Assembly (NCBI GenBank): GCA_050953825.1
Contig: JBMNNF010000001.1
Span: forward strand, 10,420 to 74,419
DNA from: DUQW01 sp050953825
GTDB lineage: Bacteria; Bacillota_I; Bacilli_A; Acholeplasmatales; Acholeplasmataceae
Direction: 5' to 3'
Length of the DNA: 64,000 bases
Part shown: positions 17,294-26,333 of the stretch, piece after piece
Position numbering within the stretch: the stretch's first letter is position 1
Layout: each line of letters opens with the position of its first letter
The notes under the pieces: model-generated
Databases searched by the model: none
Seen by the model: only the letters and a program-made list of their open reading frames with translations
What the model was told of the DNA's origin: nothing
Made by a program: the position numbers and the translations under genes

Positions 17294-20155
17294 TTATTTA
17301 AATTCGTCGAACCAAGTTCCCCATAAAGCGTCAAATGCTGCCGATGTACCCATTTGGTAATTGAACATTTGTAGTTTGTTAATTTCTCTAATGGCGTTGA
17401 ATTTTTCAGTTGCAGCTGCATCTGCGAATTTAATGCCTTCTTTGACAAGCAAGTTATAAATTATTTCATTTTTCATTTGAGAACTTTCGTATTTAGCTTT
17501 GACTTGTCCAAATTGTTTTTGGATGGCGTTAGATACTCTAATTTGAACGTTATATTCAGAAGCTAATTCTTTTAAGTAAATTTCGATTTGAGTTGCAGAT
17601 ACAACATCAAGAGGGTTAGAACCATCTAATTTGTTGCCATCTTTATCTAATTCTTTAGATAAGTGAGTATCATCAACTTTAACATCTAATTTGGCAGATG
17701 GCATCTTTGTATCAACGCTATTTGCCATAATTAAGTGCCATCCAAAGTTAGTTTGAATTTTTTCGATATTAGCTAGTGTGTCTGCAGGATCGGCTTGTTC
17801 GAATGATGGATCTCCATTAAAGAAATCTAAGAATGGGAATTGAGCAGTAGAATAATCTTTAACAATTCCATAAATTGCTTTTGCACGAGTATAGAATACT
17901 TCGTCTAATCTTGATTGACTTTGTAAGAAGTTAGATGAATTAGTAATATCGCCTAATGATTCTTGTTTTAGTTTAAATCCAAAACGTTTAAATTCGGCCC
18001 AAACACTTTCTTTACTATATGGATCATCTGAAGTTAATCTTGTTGATTGGTTGTAATCAGCAATTAATCTTTCAATACCTTTAGCTTCAGTAGTTTCATC
18101 ACCAATACGTTTAAAGATCGCTTTTACGAATTTTGGTAATAATGCTTGAGCTGCCGCTAATACTTCAGGTTCTAATTCGTTTGGTTTATCAGGAGTTCCA
18201 TCTAAATTTAAGTCTAAGTAAATCAAGATGTGTGATGCTCTTAATAACCAGTAGTTTTCATATTGTTTTTGCGATAATCTTTGGAATTTATCGTAAATAG
18301 TATTTCCTTCTTCACCGTAATGAGCTTCTAGATCTTTTTCAAATAATTCATTCATCTTTGGAATTTCAAAAGCTTTTTCTTTGGCTTCATCAACTGATTT
18401 AGAACGGAAGGCAAGTAATAGGAATTGTTCTCTACCCATTTCAGCAGGGAAATTACTTGTCGCATATTGGTTTTGACTAAATGCAGTTAACATATTTTTA
18501 ATTGATGTTTCATTGGCTTCGTGAGTTTCTTTATCAATCTTATCATAATAGTTAACTTTTAAGATTTTAGCTGTTAGTAAGTCTTGAGCGGTAGCAATAC
18601 CAAATGTTTTTTCCGCTTCTTTGAAAAATTCATCAACAGTTACCACCACATCACCAATTTCAGCTAAAGTATCTTTATCTTTCATCTTAGTTGCTCCTTT
18701 ATATTCGTTATCACGAGAATATAGAGCTCTTAAGATTGGATCATAAATATTTAATTTCTCATCTTTGTTGTGTTCATTAACTTTATCACTAATATATGAT
18801 TCAGTTAATTTATTATCAACCATTTCAGCTTTTAATTCAGCAATTAAATCATCGTTTCCTTCTAAGAATGCATCTTCATCTTCATTTAGAATACCTTCTT
18901 CACCAGCAGAAGCATCATTAAATTTATAAACTAAGTAAACATATTCACCAAATGAATTTGGTCTTTGTGAATATTGAACATTATTCGGTTCATCTTCAGT
19001 AGGAAGTTTTAAAGCGGTATAAATATGGTTTCTTAATTGAGTATTTTTGAAATCTTCATATTTATAATCAACATTAACTGGAGTATCATCAGCCGCTTTT
19101 ACAACAACTCCTTCAGCCACTTTTAATTGTTCAGCATGAACTAAGTTATGAGCTTTAATAATGTATTCTAATACTTTTTCTTTAGCAAATGGAAGGTCTG
19201 GTGCTCCTGAACGGTCTTCTGAGAAAGTATATGAATCATAGTAAGATTCAAAATTATCTTTAGAAATTTCAACTCTTTGGTTTAATTCATCAACGTACTT
19301 GATTTTTTTATTGGTTAAGATATCTTTAATGTGTTTATTATCAACATGGTCAATATCAACATAATTTGGATCAGTGATGTCAGTTATTCTAATATCTGGA
19401 ACTAAAAACCATTTACCACTTGAAGAGATTTTAACTGATAATTGTTTAAATACTGCACGTTGTTCATTTAAGTTTAAGAATTCAGTCCAAAAAGCAGATA
19501 CATCATATTGTCCCTTACGATTATTTTTATAATAATTAACGACATCTTCATCTTTAATGTATTGTTTAGATTTTTCATCTTCTAATTCTTCATCAAGTTT
19601 TTCTTTAGCAAATAAACGAAGAGCAATTTTTTGTTTGTATAAGTCTAATAAAGTATTTGAATAACCTTCAAAAGTGGTGTTATCAAATAATTCTTGGACT
19701 AATGCATCTTTTTGATTTGGTAAAATTTTACCAACAATTAATAAACTATCTACATATGTTTTAACTTTGGTTAATTTATCTAAATTTTTGTTATCAGCAT
19801 CTAATTTATAAAAATCAGTTAGTTGTTCGACATCATCAATTCCATAGACAGCTGTATTAATTGTCTCTTCTAAAACTTTTCTTTGATCTTCATTGGTATA
19901 GTCGATTTTTTGATAGTATTTGTTAAATACTTTTTCATCAATTAAGGTTTGTAGTATCGATAGACCATCATAACGCATTTCATTATATAATTCTTTCTTG
20001 GTTATTTGATGATCACCAGCACTTACATATACCTCATCAGTAATACTTCCTAAAGGATATTTGTCCTTTTTACCGCTACAAGCGGTTAAAGCAACAGTAG
20101 AGAATAGTAGAAGTACCATAATCATCAAGCTTTTCACAAATTTATTCTTTTTCAT
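17294..20155 (-). CDS. Giant SurA/PrsA-like foldase lipoprotein with degenerate parvulin region
   Basis: 953 residues. A basic start, hydrophobic helix and lipobox LTAC (C26) mark a lipoprotein exposed on the outer face. Next comes a SurA/PrsA-like N-terminal segment (VYVSAGDHQITKKELYNEMRYD...LIDEKVF). Near residues 640-830, LLRASHILIYLD and FGWHLIMANS mark the two ends of a parvulin PPIase domain with a long insertion; family catalytic residues cannot be confirmed by eye. The middle 400 residues are helical and charged. It is about three times the usual PrsA length (near 300). The likely role is folding of exported proteins at the membrane. It is monocistronic, with AAGGAG (20168-20173) upstream and TATAAT at 20190-20195 on this strand. 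Confidence 0.75.
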   Translation of the reverse strand: MKKNKFVKSLMIMVLLLFSTVALTACSGKKDKYPLGSITDEVYVSAGDHQITKKELYNEMRYDGLSILQTLIDEKVFNKYYQKIDYTNEDQRKVLEETINTAVYGIDDVEQLTDFYKLDADNKNLDKLTKVKTYVDSLLIVGKILPNQKDALVQELFDNTTFEGYSNTLLDLYKQKIALRLFAKEKLDEELEDEKSKQYIKDEDVVNYYKNNRKGQYDVSAFWTEFLNLNEQRAVFKQLSVKISSSGKWFLVPDIRITDITDPNYVDIDHVDNKHIKDILTNKKIKYVDELNQRVEISKDNFESYYDSYTFSEDRSGAPDLPFAKEKVLEYIIKAHNLVHAEQLKVAEGVVVKAADDTPVNVDYKYEDFKNTQLRNHIYTALKLPTEDEPNNVQYSQRPNSFGEYVYLVYKFNDASAGEEGILNEDEDAFLEGNDDLIAELKAEMVDNKLTESYISDKVNEHNKDEKLNIYDPILRALYSRDNEYKGATKMKDKDTLAEIGDVVVTVDEFFKEAEKTFGIATAQDLLTAKILKVNYYDKIDKETHEANETSIKNMLTAFSQNQYATSNFPAEMGREQFLLLAFRSKSVDEAKEKAFEIPKMNELFEKDLEAHYGEEGNTIYDKFQRLSQKQYENYWLLRASHILIYLDLNLDGTPDKPNELEPEVLAAAQALLPKFVKAIFKRIGDETTEAKGIERLIADYNQSTRLTSDDPYSKESVWAEFKRFGFKLKQESLGDITNSSNFLQSQSRLDEVFYTRAKAIYGIVKDYSTAQFPFLDFFNGDPSFEQADPADTLANIEKIQTNFGWHLIMANSVDTKMPSAKLDVKVDDTHLSKELDKDGNKLDGSNPLDVVSATQIEIYLKELASEYNVQIRVSNAIQKQFGQVKAKYESSQMKNEIIYNLLVKEGIKFADAAATEKFNAIREINKLQMFNYQMGTSAAFDALWGTWFDEFK

Positions 20156-20306
20156 AATATTTTTTCACTCCTTAAGCTATTTCACAAAAATTATACAAGC
20201 ACAAATAATAATATCATTTTTATAATATAAAAGCAAATCAAAAGTTAATATAAGTCTAGAATATTAGTATTTATCAATACTATGATAAAATATTAGTGGT
20301 GAAATT

Positions 20307-21080
20307 ATGGAAATTAGAATACTCGCAAGTGGATCAAAAGGAAACGTAATTTCTTTAATTAGTAATGGAAATCACCTATTAATTGATATAGGCATCTCGT
20401 TTACTAAAGTTAAAAAGAAATTTGAAGAATACAAATTAGATTTAAAAAGTATTGATGGGATTGTTTTAACTCATGAACACAAAGATCACTCTAGTGGATT
20501 AAGAGTGTTTTTAAGCAATCATTTTGATACTAAAGTTTATTTAACTAAAGGAACGATGGATGGATTAGATAAAGATACTAAATCTAGTTTAGAAAACTAC
20601 ATTTTTATTGAGCCAGAAGTGTCATTTCAAATCAAATCTTTTAAAATATATCCAATTTTAACTAGTCATGATGCTAATGAACCGATTGGATTAGTAATAA
20701 CTGCCAATGATAAAAAGGCTGTTTTTATTACTGATACCGGATATATCCATAAAGATTATTTTGAAGTGATTCAAGATGCTGATTTTTACTATTTAGAAGC
20801 GAATCACGATGAATTAATGTTAATGCAAACCCATAAACGTCCTCATCATTTAAAGATGAGAATTTTAAGTGAAAGAGGACATCTTTCTAACAACGAAGCC
20901 ACTAAAATTTTAAATGAAGTTATTATCAATAAACGTCCTATCTGGGCTGTTGCACACATATCTGAAGATTGTAATACATATGAAAAAATTGAAATGGCAG
21001 TCGTGAAAAATTTTGATGATCCATTTAAAGCTAAATTGGTTTATACATCTCAAGAATCAAGTGAGGTTATCAAAATATGA
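20307..21080 (+). CDS. MBL-fold metallohydrolase, YycJ/WalJ-like
   Basis: 257 residues. The metal motif THEHKDHSSGL (HxHxDH), the following histidine in LTSHDANEP, and FITDTGY make a complete beta-lactamase-fold dinuclear site. The start LASGSKGN and overall size match YycJ/WalJ-type proteins, thought to act on nucleic acid ends or in cell-cycle coordination. In Bacillus, yycJ and rlmH (yydA) are near the walRK region; here the two genes overlap by four bases, which supports the assignment. GTGG precedes the ATG weakly. Confidence 0.85.
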   Translation: MEIRILASGSKGNVISLISNGNHLLIDIGISFTKVKKKFEEYKLDLKSIDGIVLTHEHKDHSSGLRVFLSNHFDTKVYLTKGTMDGLDKDTKSSLENYIFIEPEVSFQIKSFKIYPILTSHDANEPIGLVITANDKKAVFITDTGYIHKDYFEVIQDADFYYLEANHDELMLMQTHKRPHHLKMRILSERGHLSNNEATKILNEVIINKRPIWAVAHISEDCNTYEKIEMAVVKNFDDPFKAKLVYTSQESSEVIKI

Positions 21081-21499
21081 AAATTATTGCGGTTGGTAAG
21101 ATTAGGAAAAAATTTTTAGTTGAAGGGATCAATTTTTATCAAAAACAAATTTCAAAATTAGAAATTGTTGAAACTAGACAATCAACTCCAGAAAAAGAAG
21201 GCAAAGAAATCTTAGCTAAAATTAATCCCCGAGATTATGTTATCGCTCTAGATATTAAAGGCGATAAGTATGATAGTGAATTATTCGCTAAAAAAATCGA
21301 AACACTAAGATCAAATAGCGAAGAAATCGTATTTGTAATTGGTGGTTCAACTGGATTAAGTGATGAGGTAAAAGAAAGAGCCAATGAGTTTTTAAGTTTT
21401 TCGGATTTTACTTTTCCTCATGAACTATTTAGATTAATCTTAGTTGAACAAATCTATCGTGCTGAATCAATAATTCAAGGCAAACCGTATCATAAGTAA
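21077..21499 (+). CDS. rlmH: 23S rRNA (pseudouridine1915-N3) methyltransferase
   Basis: 140 residues. The SPOUT-class signatures IALDIKGDKYDSELFA, FVIGGSTGLSDEV and the C-terminal FTFPHELFRLILVEQIYRA...GKPYHK are diagnostic of RlmH. It methylates the pseudouridine at 1915 of 23S rRNA in assembled ribosomes. It is somewhat shorter than the usual 155-160 residues, apparently in the N-terminal half. The start overlaps the metallohydrolase stop as ATGA. Confidence 0.95.
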   Translation: MKIIAVGKIRKKFLVEGINFYQKQISKLEIVETRQSTPEKEGKEILAKINPRDYVIALDIKGDKYDSELFAKKIETLRSNSEEIVFVIGGSTGLSDEVKERANEFLSFSDFTFPHELFRLILVEQIYRAESIIQGKPYHK

Positions 21500-21587
21500 A
21501 AAACAATAAAAACATTATTTAATGAATTATTTCATTAAAAGTGATAAAATAACACTGTAAAGTTAATTAACAGGGAGGCAAGACATC

Positions 21588-22169
21588 ATGTCGGTAAAAG
21601 ATAAACTTCAAAAAGTTAAAAAAGCTAGAAAAGGATTTTTTAAAGGGTTTAAAGATTTCATTACTAGAGGAAATGTCATTGATCTGGCAGTAGGGGTTAT
21701 TATCGGAGCAGCTTTTGGTAAAATTACCACTTCATTAGTAAACGATGTATTTATGCCATTAATTGCGAGACTATTTGGTAAGGTTTCATTTACAGATTTT
21801 TTCTCAGTGTTGGGAGCGTCAGTCACAGCTGAAGGCGTCTCTTTACATAGTATGACACTAGCCGATGCTAAAGTAGCAGCGGCAGCACTGGGATCAACTA
21901 TCGTGGCATGGGGTAATTTTATCCAAACAATCGTTGATTTCTTAATTGTTTCATTCTTTATTTATCTATTCGTAATTGTACTAATTAAAGGTAGTATTAA
22001 GCGTGCTCAAGAAAAGAAAGAAGCTGAAGAGAAGGCAGCTAAGTTGGCTGAAGAAGCAGCGAAACCTAAAGAACCAGAAAAACCAGTGGCACCAGTTATT
22101 CCGGAAGACATTAAATTACTAACAGAAATTAGAGACCAATTAAAAGATTTGAATAAGGGGAAAAAATAG
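21588..22169 (+). CDS. mscL: Large-conductance mechanosensitive channel with extended C-tail
   Basis: 193 residues. GFKDFITRGNVIDLAVGVIIGAAFGKITTSLVNDVFMP is the conserved first transmembrane helix and pore, and the second helix lies near 105-130 (IQTIVDFLIVSFFIYLFVIV). The loop between them and the C-tail are longer than in typical 130-150-residue MscL; the tail is K/E/A-rich, then P-rich, ending in IKLLTEIRDQLKDL, the usual C-terminal bundle helix. MscL is a release valve during hypo-osmotic shock. GGGAGG precedes the ATG. Single-gene unit. Confidence 0.95.
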   Translation: MSVKDKLQKVKKARKGFFKGFKDFITRGNVIDLAVGVIIGAAFGKITTSLVNDVFMPLIARLFGKVSFTDFFSVLGASVTAEGVSLHSMTLADAKVAAAALGSTIVAWGNFIQTIVDFLIVSFFIYLFVIVLIKGSIKRAQEKKEAEEKAAKLAEEAAKPKEPEKPVAPVIPEDIKLLTEIRDQLKDLNKGKK

Positions 22170-22207
22170 ACTCAAATCTAAATCACATCAAATTGGTACT
22201 TGAGTTT

Positions 22208-22230
22208 AAAAAGGTCCCAGACCTTTTTTT
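22208..22230 (+). terminator. Terminator between mscL and the shikimate operon
   Basis: Arms AAAAAGGTC (22208-22216) and GACCTTTTT (22220-22228), loop CCA, followed by Ts to 22230. A further pair ACTCAA (22170-22175) and TTGAGT (22200-22205) lies just upstream. It ends 20 bases before the aro start, so the shikimate operon either has a promoter inside mscL or is reached by read-through. Confidence 0.7.
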
Positions 22231-22250
22231 ACTAAATAGAAAGGATACAA

Positions 22251-23033
22251 ATGGATAATTTAAAAATATACAAAAAACAAAAAGATCACAAAACTATAGT
22301 TAAAGTAAAAGATGTCACGTTTAACGATGGTTCTTTTAACTTGATTGCTGGTCCTTGTTCTATTGAAAGTTATGAATCGTTAGATAAGACTGCCGGAATC
22401 ATTTCTAAAAATGGTGGTAAACTCATTCGCGGTGGCACTTTTAAATTACGGACATCACCCTATAGTTTTGAAGGATTAGGTAAAGAAGCGATAGATTATT
22501 TACATAAAATAGGCAAAAAATATAATTTAATAACTGTTTCTGAAATTCCAAGCATCTTAGAACTAACGATGTTTATTGAAAAAATTGACATTATTCAAGT
22601 TGGTGCTAGAAATATGAATAATTTTCCTTTATTAAAAGCATTAGGAAAAACTAAGAAACCAGTAATATTAAAAAGAGGATCCCAATCAACTATCGAAGAA
22701 TGGTTATTAGCTGCGGAACATATTTTAAATGAAGGTAATGATCAAATCATTTTATGTGAACGAGGTAGTCGTTCTTTTGAAACATATACAAGAAATACTC
22801 TTGATTTATCAGCCGCTTTAGCAGCTAAAAAACTGACACATCTTCCGGTAATTATTGATCCTTCACATGGAACTGGCAGAGCTGATATGGTTAGCGACTT
22901 TACCAAAGTAGCTAAATTTATGAAATTTGATGGAGCCTTAATTGAAATCCATGAAAATCCAGAAACGGCATTAAGTGATGGCTTTCAAACAATTGATTTT
23001 GATGAGTATGAAGAATTGGTCGCCTCATTATGA
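22251..23033 (+). CDS. aroF: 3-deoxy-7-phosphoheptulonate synthase, small KDO8PS-like type
   Basis: 260 residues. NLIAGPCSIES, KLIRGGTFKLRTSPYSFEG, IQVGARNMNNF, ILKRGSQSTIEEW, CERGSR and IDPSHGTGR are the ordered motifs of type I-beta DAHP synthase, which condenses PEP and erythrose 4-phosphate as the first shikimate step. There is no N-terminal ferredoxin-like domain and no fused chorismate mutase, the usual feedback-sensing modules of this subfamily, so it may not be inhibited through a fused domain. GAAAGGA precedes the ATG. A four-base overlap couples it to aroB. Confidence 0.93.
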   Translation: MDNLKIYKKQKDHKTIVKVKDVTFNDGSFNLIAGPCSIESYESLDKTAGIISKNGGKLIRGGTFKLRTSPYSFEGLGKEAIDYLHKIGKKYNLITVSEIPSILELTMFIEKIDIIQVGARNMNNFPLLKALGKTKKPVILKRGSQSTIEEWLLAAEHILNEGNDQIILCERGSRSFETYTRNTLDLSAALAAKKLTHLPVIIDPSHGTGRADMVSDFTKVAKFMKFDGALIEIHENPETALSDGFQTIDFDEYEELVASL

Positions 23034-24061
23034 AAGTAGTAAAATTACCAAATTATAATATTTTAATTGATAATCATTTTTCTGATTATAATGATTTTTT
23101 ACTATCAATTAGCAAGAATAGTCAAATTTTTGTCGTTACTGATGAAAATGTTTTTTCATTGTACCGAGAAACATTAGAAAAAAAGATATCAAATAAAGAT
23201 ATAAAGTGGTATATTTTAAAACCTGGAGATGAAACGAAAAATAGCGAGAATGTACTCAAGATTTTTGATTTTTTATTTGAAAATGATGCTAAAAGAAATG
23301 ATATTTTAATTTCTTTTGGTGGTGGAGTAATTACTGATATAACCGGATTAGTGGCCTCTACTTATTTAAGAGGAATTAATTTAGTACACATTCCTACAAC
23401 TATAATTGGACAAATTGATAGTTCTATTGGTGGTAAAACTTCAATTAATTATCGCAATCATAAAAATGTGATTGGCACCTTTTATGATCCGAAACTAATT
23501 ATTTGTGAAACCGACTATTTAAAAACTTTACCCGAAAGAGAAATAATTAATGGATTAGGCGAATTAATTAAAACTGGATTTATTGGTGATGAACATATTT
23601 TAAAATATATCAAAACGTATCAAAGTTTATCAGCTTCCGAATTAATAGAAAGAGCAGTAAATGTTAAAAAAGAATATGTCGTAAAAGATTACTATGATAA
23701 ATCAGTAAGAAATATTTTAAATTTCGGTCATACTGTAGGTCATGCAATTGAAGCTGCCAGCAATTTTGAAATACCACATGGACAAGCGGTAATCTTTGGA
23801 ATGAAAAAAGCGTTACAAGTTGGAGTATCTCTTAAAATAACTAATATCAAGTTACTTGCTGAAATGAATATTTTAATCCGCTTGATGGGATATGAAATGC
23901 CAAATATTACATTTAAAGAGTATGAAAGGTTTTTATATAAAGATAAAAAAAGTAACCAAACCGGAGTTAGATTTGTTCTTTTAGAAGAGATGAATCGCCC
24001 GATAATTAAAGTAATGAGTTGGGAAGAATTAAAAAATGAATTGGTTAATACAGAAAAGTAA
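23030..24061 (+). CDS. aroB: 3-dehydroquinate synthase
   Basis: 343 residues. NAD-binding FGGGVITDITGLVASTYLRGI, the PTTIIGQIDSSIGGKTSINY segment and the zinc-binding NFGHTVGHAIE with a further histidine in IPHGQAVIFGM show AroB. It cyclises DAHP to dehydroquinate, the second shikimate step. Its start overlaps the DAHP synthase stop by four bases, and its end overlaps the fused aro gene by 26 bases, so the operon is translationally coupled. Confidence 0.95.
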   Translation: MKVVKLPNYNILIDNHFSDYNDFLLSISKNSQIFVVTDENVFSLYRETLEKKISNKDIKWYILKPGDETKNSENVLKIFDFLFENDAKRNDILISFGGGVITDITGLVASTYLRGINLVHIPTTIIGQIDSSIGGKTSINYRNHKNVIGTFYDPKLIICETDYLKTLPEREIINGLGELIKTGFIGDEHILKYIKTYQSLSASELIERAVNVKKEYVVKDYYDKSVRNILNFGHTVGHAIEAASNFEIPHGQAVIFGMKKALQVGVSLKITNIKLLAEMNILIRLMGYEMPNITFKEYERFLYKDKKSNQTGVRFVLLEEMNRPIIKVMSWEELKNELVNTEK

Positions 24062-26333
24062 TTTATCAGGTATTATCAAAATTCCAGCATCTAAATCATT
24101 AACAATTAGATCAATTATTGCAGCCAGTCTTGCTGATGGAACATCAACGATTCATAATTATTTAGTAAGTGATGATACCATTGCCGTGATTAATGCTTTA
24201 AGATTAGCTGGTATTGAAATTATTGAAGATGGAGATAAATTGGTAATTAAAGGCAACACTTTTACTAATAATTTGGACACCTTTAATTTATGGTCATCGG
24301 CAACTGCTTTTAGGATGTTAATTTTCGTTTTTATTGTTAAGTTCAAAAATTTTAAAATCACAGCCAATCACGATTTATTGGTTAGACCATTTGAAACATT
24401 TGATAAATTTTTTAAAAAATATAACATTAATTACAAATTAGTTGATGATGTCTATCATATTAATGGTGAATTAACTTCTGGTCAATATGAAATTGATGGT
24501 CATATTAGTTCTCAATTTGCTAGTGGGTTAGTACTCGCTTTATCAACTTTAGAAGGTAATTCAACAATACTAATTGAAAACCAGTTAGTTTCTCGCCCGT
24601 ATTTACTAATGACAATTAGTATTATTAAATTGTTTAGTAATGATAAAATTAAGATGAGAGGCAATTTAATTAATATTGCTAGTGACTTAGTATATCATTC
24701 GCATAATTATGTTGTTGAAGGTGATTATTCTCAAGCGGCTTTTTATTTAGTTTTAGCTGCACTTGGAGAAGATATTAAAATAAAGGGGCTTGCCCAAGAA
24801 TCACTTCAAGGTGATTTGGCGATAATTCATTTTTTAAATCAATTTGGAGTAACAACTAAGTGGGAAAATGGTTTATTAATGGTTGATAGTGTTAATTTAG
24901 TACCAGCTAAAATTGATTTAATTGATAATCCAGATTTATTTTTAATTATTGGCATTCTAGCATCATTTATCAATGGAGAAACCCATATGATAAATATTCA
25001 AAATTTAAGAGTTAAAGAATCAGACCGTGTTAGATCTTTAACTGAAAACTTTGATATCTTAGGTGTTGAGTATATAGTGACTCACAATACGATTACTATT
25101 TTTGGTAATCATAAAATAAATAAAGAAGTTAAAATACTTAATGGATATAATGATCATCGTGTTATTATGTCATTAGTAGTGTACGCAGTAGCGTCCAAAT
25201 GCCCATATCTTATTAAAAATGTAGCAATGATAACTAAATCATATCCAAATTTTTTAAAAGATATAACTAATTTAGGAGGGAAGATAGAAATGAAGAATAT
25301 TGAAAAGTTAAGAGAAGATATTATTGATATTGATAAAAAAATGATTGAACTTTTCAAACGCAGATCAGAAAGTGTTTTACTAATTAGTAATTTTAAGAAA
25401 GAATTGAATTTACCAATTGTTGATAAAGATTATGAAGCGAAACAACTTAAAATTCATCTTGATTTATTAGGTGATAAATCAATTGAAAATCAATATCTTG
25501 AGTTTTATTCGAAAATATTAGATATCAGTTATCAACTTCAAAAAGGAGCGCCAAAAATGGCCTTAATTGGAAAAGGGCTCTCCCATAGTCTCTCTCCAAA
25601 ATTACACCATATTATTGGTCGGTTAAATGATTTTAAATATGATTATTCGACTATCGAAGTTGAAGATGAAAAAGCTTTAGTTGAAACCTTAGATTTAATT
25701 AGGAAACGTGAATATACCGCATTTAATATTACGATGCCGTATAAAGAGGCGGTAATTAAATATTTAGATGTTTTAACAAATAAAGCTCATTTTTCAGGAG
25801 TAGTTAATTTAGTTTATATGAAAAATGGTCAATTAGTTGGTGATAATGCTGATTTTGATGGAATTGTTTATAGTATTAAACAAATGGATGTTAATATTCA
25901 AAAACATCCGATTATCATTTTAGGAACCGGTGCAACCGCTAAAACAATGGCTAGTGTTTTAGATGGAATGATGTTGGATTATACTTTTGTTAGTCGTGAT
26001 CCATTAAAAAATAAACATTTAGAAAATGTTATTTCTTATGAAGATTTGAAAAAATGGAATAAATATATTTTAATTAATACGACGCCAGTTGGAATGTATC
26101 CTAAAGGAGACGAGATGCCAGTTGATTTAGAAGATGTCGAAAGAGCGGTCTATGTCTTTGATGTTATTTATAATCCAAATCCAACTAAATTAGTAAAATT
26201 TGCTAAAGCGGGAATGACCGGATTAGATATGTTAGTTTCACAAGGATTAACGGCCTTTAACTTAGTATTTGATAAAAAAGTTGTTATTTCAAAAACGTTA
26301 GTTGAACAAATTAAGCGAGAATTAGATGAATAG
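24036..26333 (+). CDS. Trifunctional fusion: EPSP synthase, chorismate mutase and shikimate dehydrogenase
   Basis: 765 residues in one open frame. Residues 1-418 are EPSP synthase (AroA): PASKSLTIR (K20), LWSSATAFR (R93), RVKESDRVR and GYNDHRV. Residues 419-507 are an AroQ chorismate mutase, starting MKNIEKLREDIIDIDKKMIEL and with FKKELNLPI. Residues 508-765 are shikimate dehydrogenase (AroE): SHSLSP, NITMPYK, GDNADFDG and LGTGATAKT. Both junctions carry an in-frame ATG behind a good Shine-Dalgarno, so separate shorter products may also be made. The Gly96 equivalent of EPSP synthase is A89 and the Pro101 equivalent is M94. The gene overlaps aroB by 26 and aroC by eight bases. Confidence 0.93.
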   Translation: MNWLIQKSNLSGIIKIPASKSLTIRSIIAASLADGTSTIHNYLVSDDTIAVINALRLAGIEIIEDGDKLVIKGNTFTNNLDTFNLWSSATAFRMLIFVFIVKFKNFKITANHDLLVRPFETFDKFFKKYNINYKLVDDVYHINGELTSGQYEIDGHISSQFASGLVLALSTLEGNSTILIENQLVSRPYLLMTISIIKLFSNDKIKMRGNLINIASDLVYHSHNYVVEGDYSQAAFYLVLAALGEDIKIKGLAQESLQGDLAIIHFLNQFGVTTKWENGLLMVDSVNLVPAKIDLIDNPDLFLIIGILASFINGETHMINIQNLRVKESDRVRSLTENFDILGVEYIVTHNTITIFGNHKINKEVKILNGYNDHRVIMSLVVYAVASKCPYLIKNVAMITKSYPNFLKDITNLGGKIEMKNIEKLREDIIDIDKKMIELFKRRSESVLLISNFKKELNLPIVDKDYEAKQLKIHLDLLGDKSIENQYLEFYSKILDISYQLQKGAPKMALIGKGLSHSLSPKLHHIIGRLNDFKYDYSTIEVEDEKALVETLDLIRKREYTAFNITMPYKEAVIKYLDVLTNKAHFSGVVNLVYMKNGQLVGDNADFDGIVYSIKQMDVNIQKHPIIILGTGATAKTMASVLDGMMLDYTFVSRDPLKNKHLENVISYEDLKKWNKYILINTTPVGMYPKGDEMPVDLEDVERAVYVFDVIYNPNPTKLVKFAKAGMTGLDMLVSQGLTAFNLVFDKKVVISKTLVEQIKRELDE
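25274..25292 (+). promoter_or_regulatory. Internal ribosome binding site before the chorismate mutase domain
   Basis: AGGAGGG at 25274-25280, nine-base spacer, in-frame ATG at 25290 (M419). The spacing is ideal, and it coincides with the domain boundary after the usual EPSP synthase C-terminus (NLGGKIE). Confidence 0.6.
25543..25559 (+). promoter_or_regulatory. Internal ribosome binding site before the shikimate dehydrogenase domain
   Basis: AAGGAG at 25543-25548, eight-base spacer, in-frame ATG at 25557 (M508). It coincides with the natural start of AroE (MALIGKGLSHSLSP). Confidence 0.6.

Noticed and set aside
21519..21538. TTAATGAA...TTCATTAA dyad upstream of mscL as an operator
   Set aside because: Short and AT-only; frequent by chance in this composition, and it may equally be a weak rlmH terminator.
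22170..22250. Riboswitch or T-box leader for the shikimate operon
   Set aside because: Only 81 bases, occupied by a plain terminator; no T-box or other conserved leader motif is visible.
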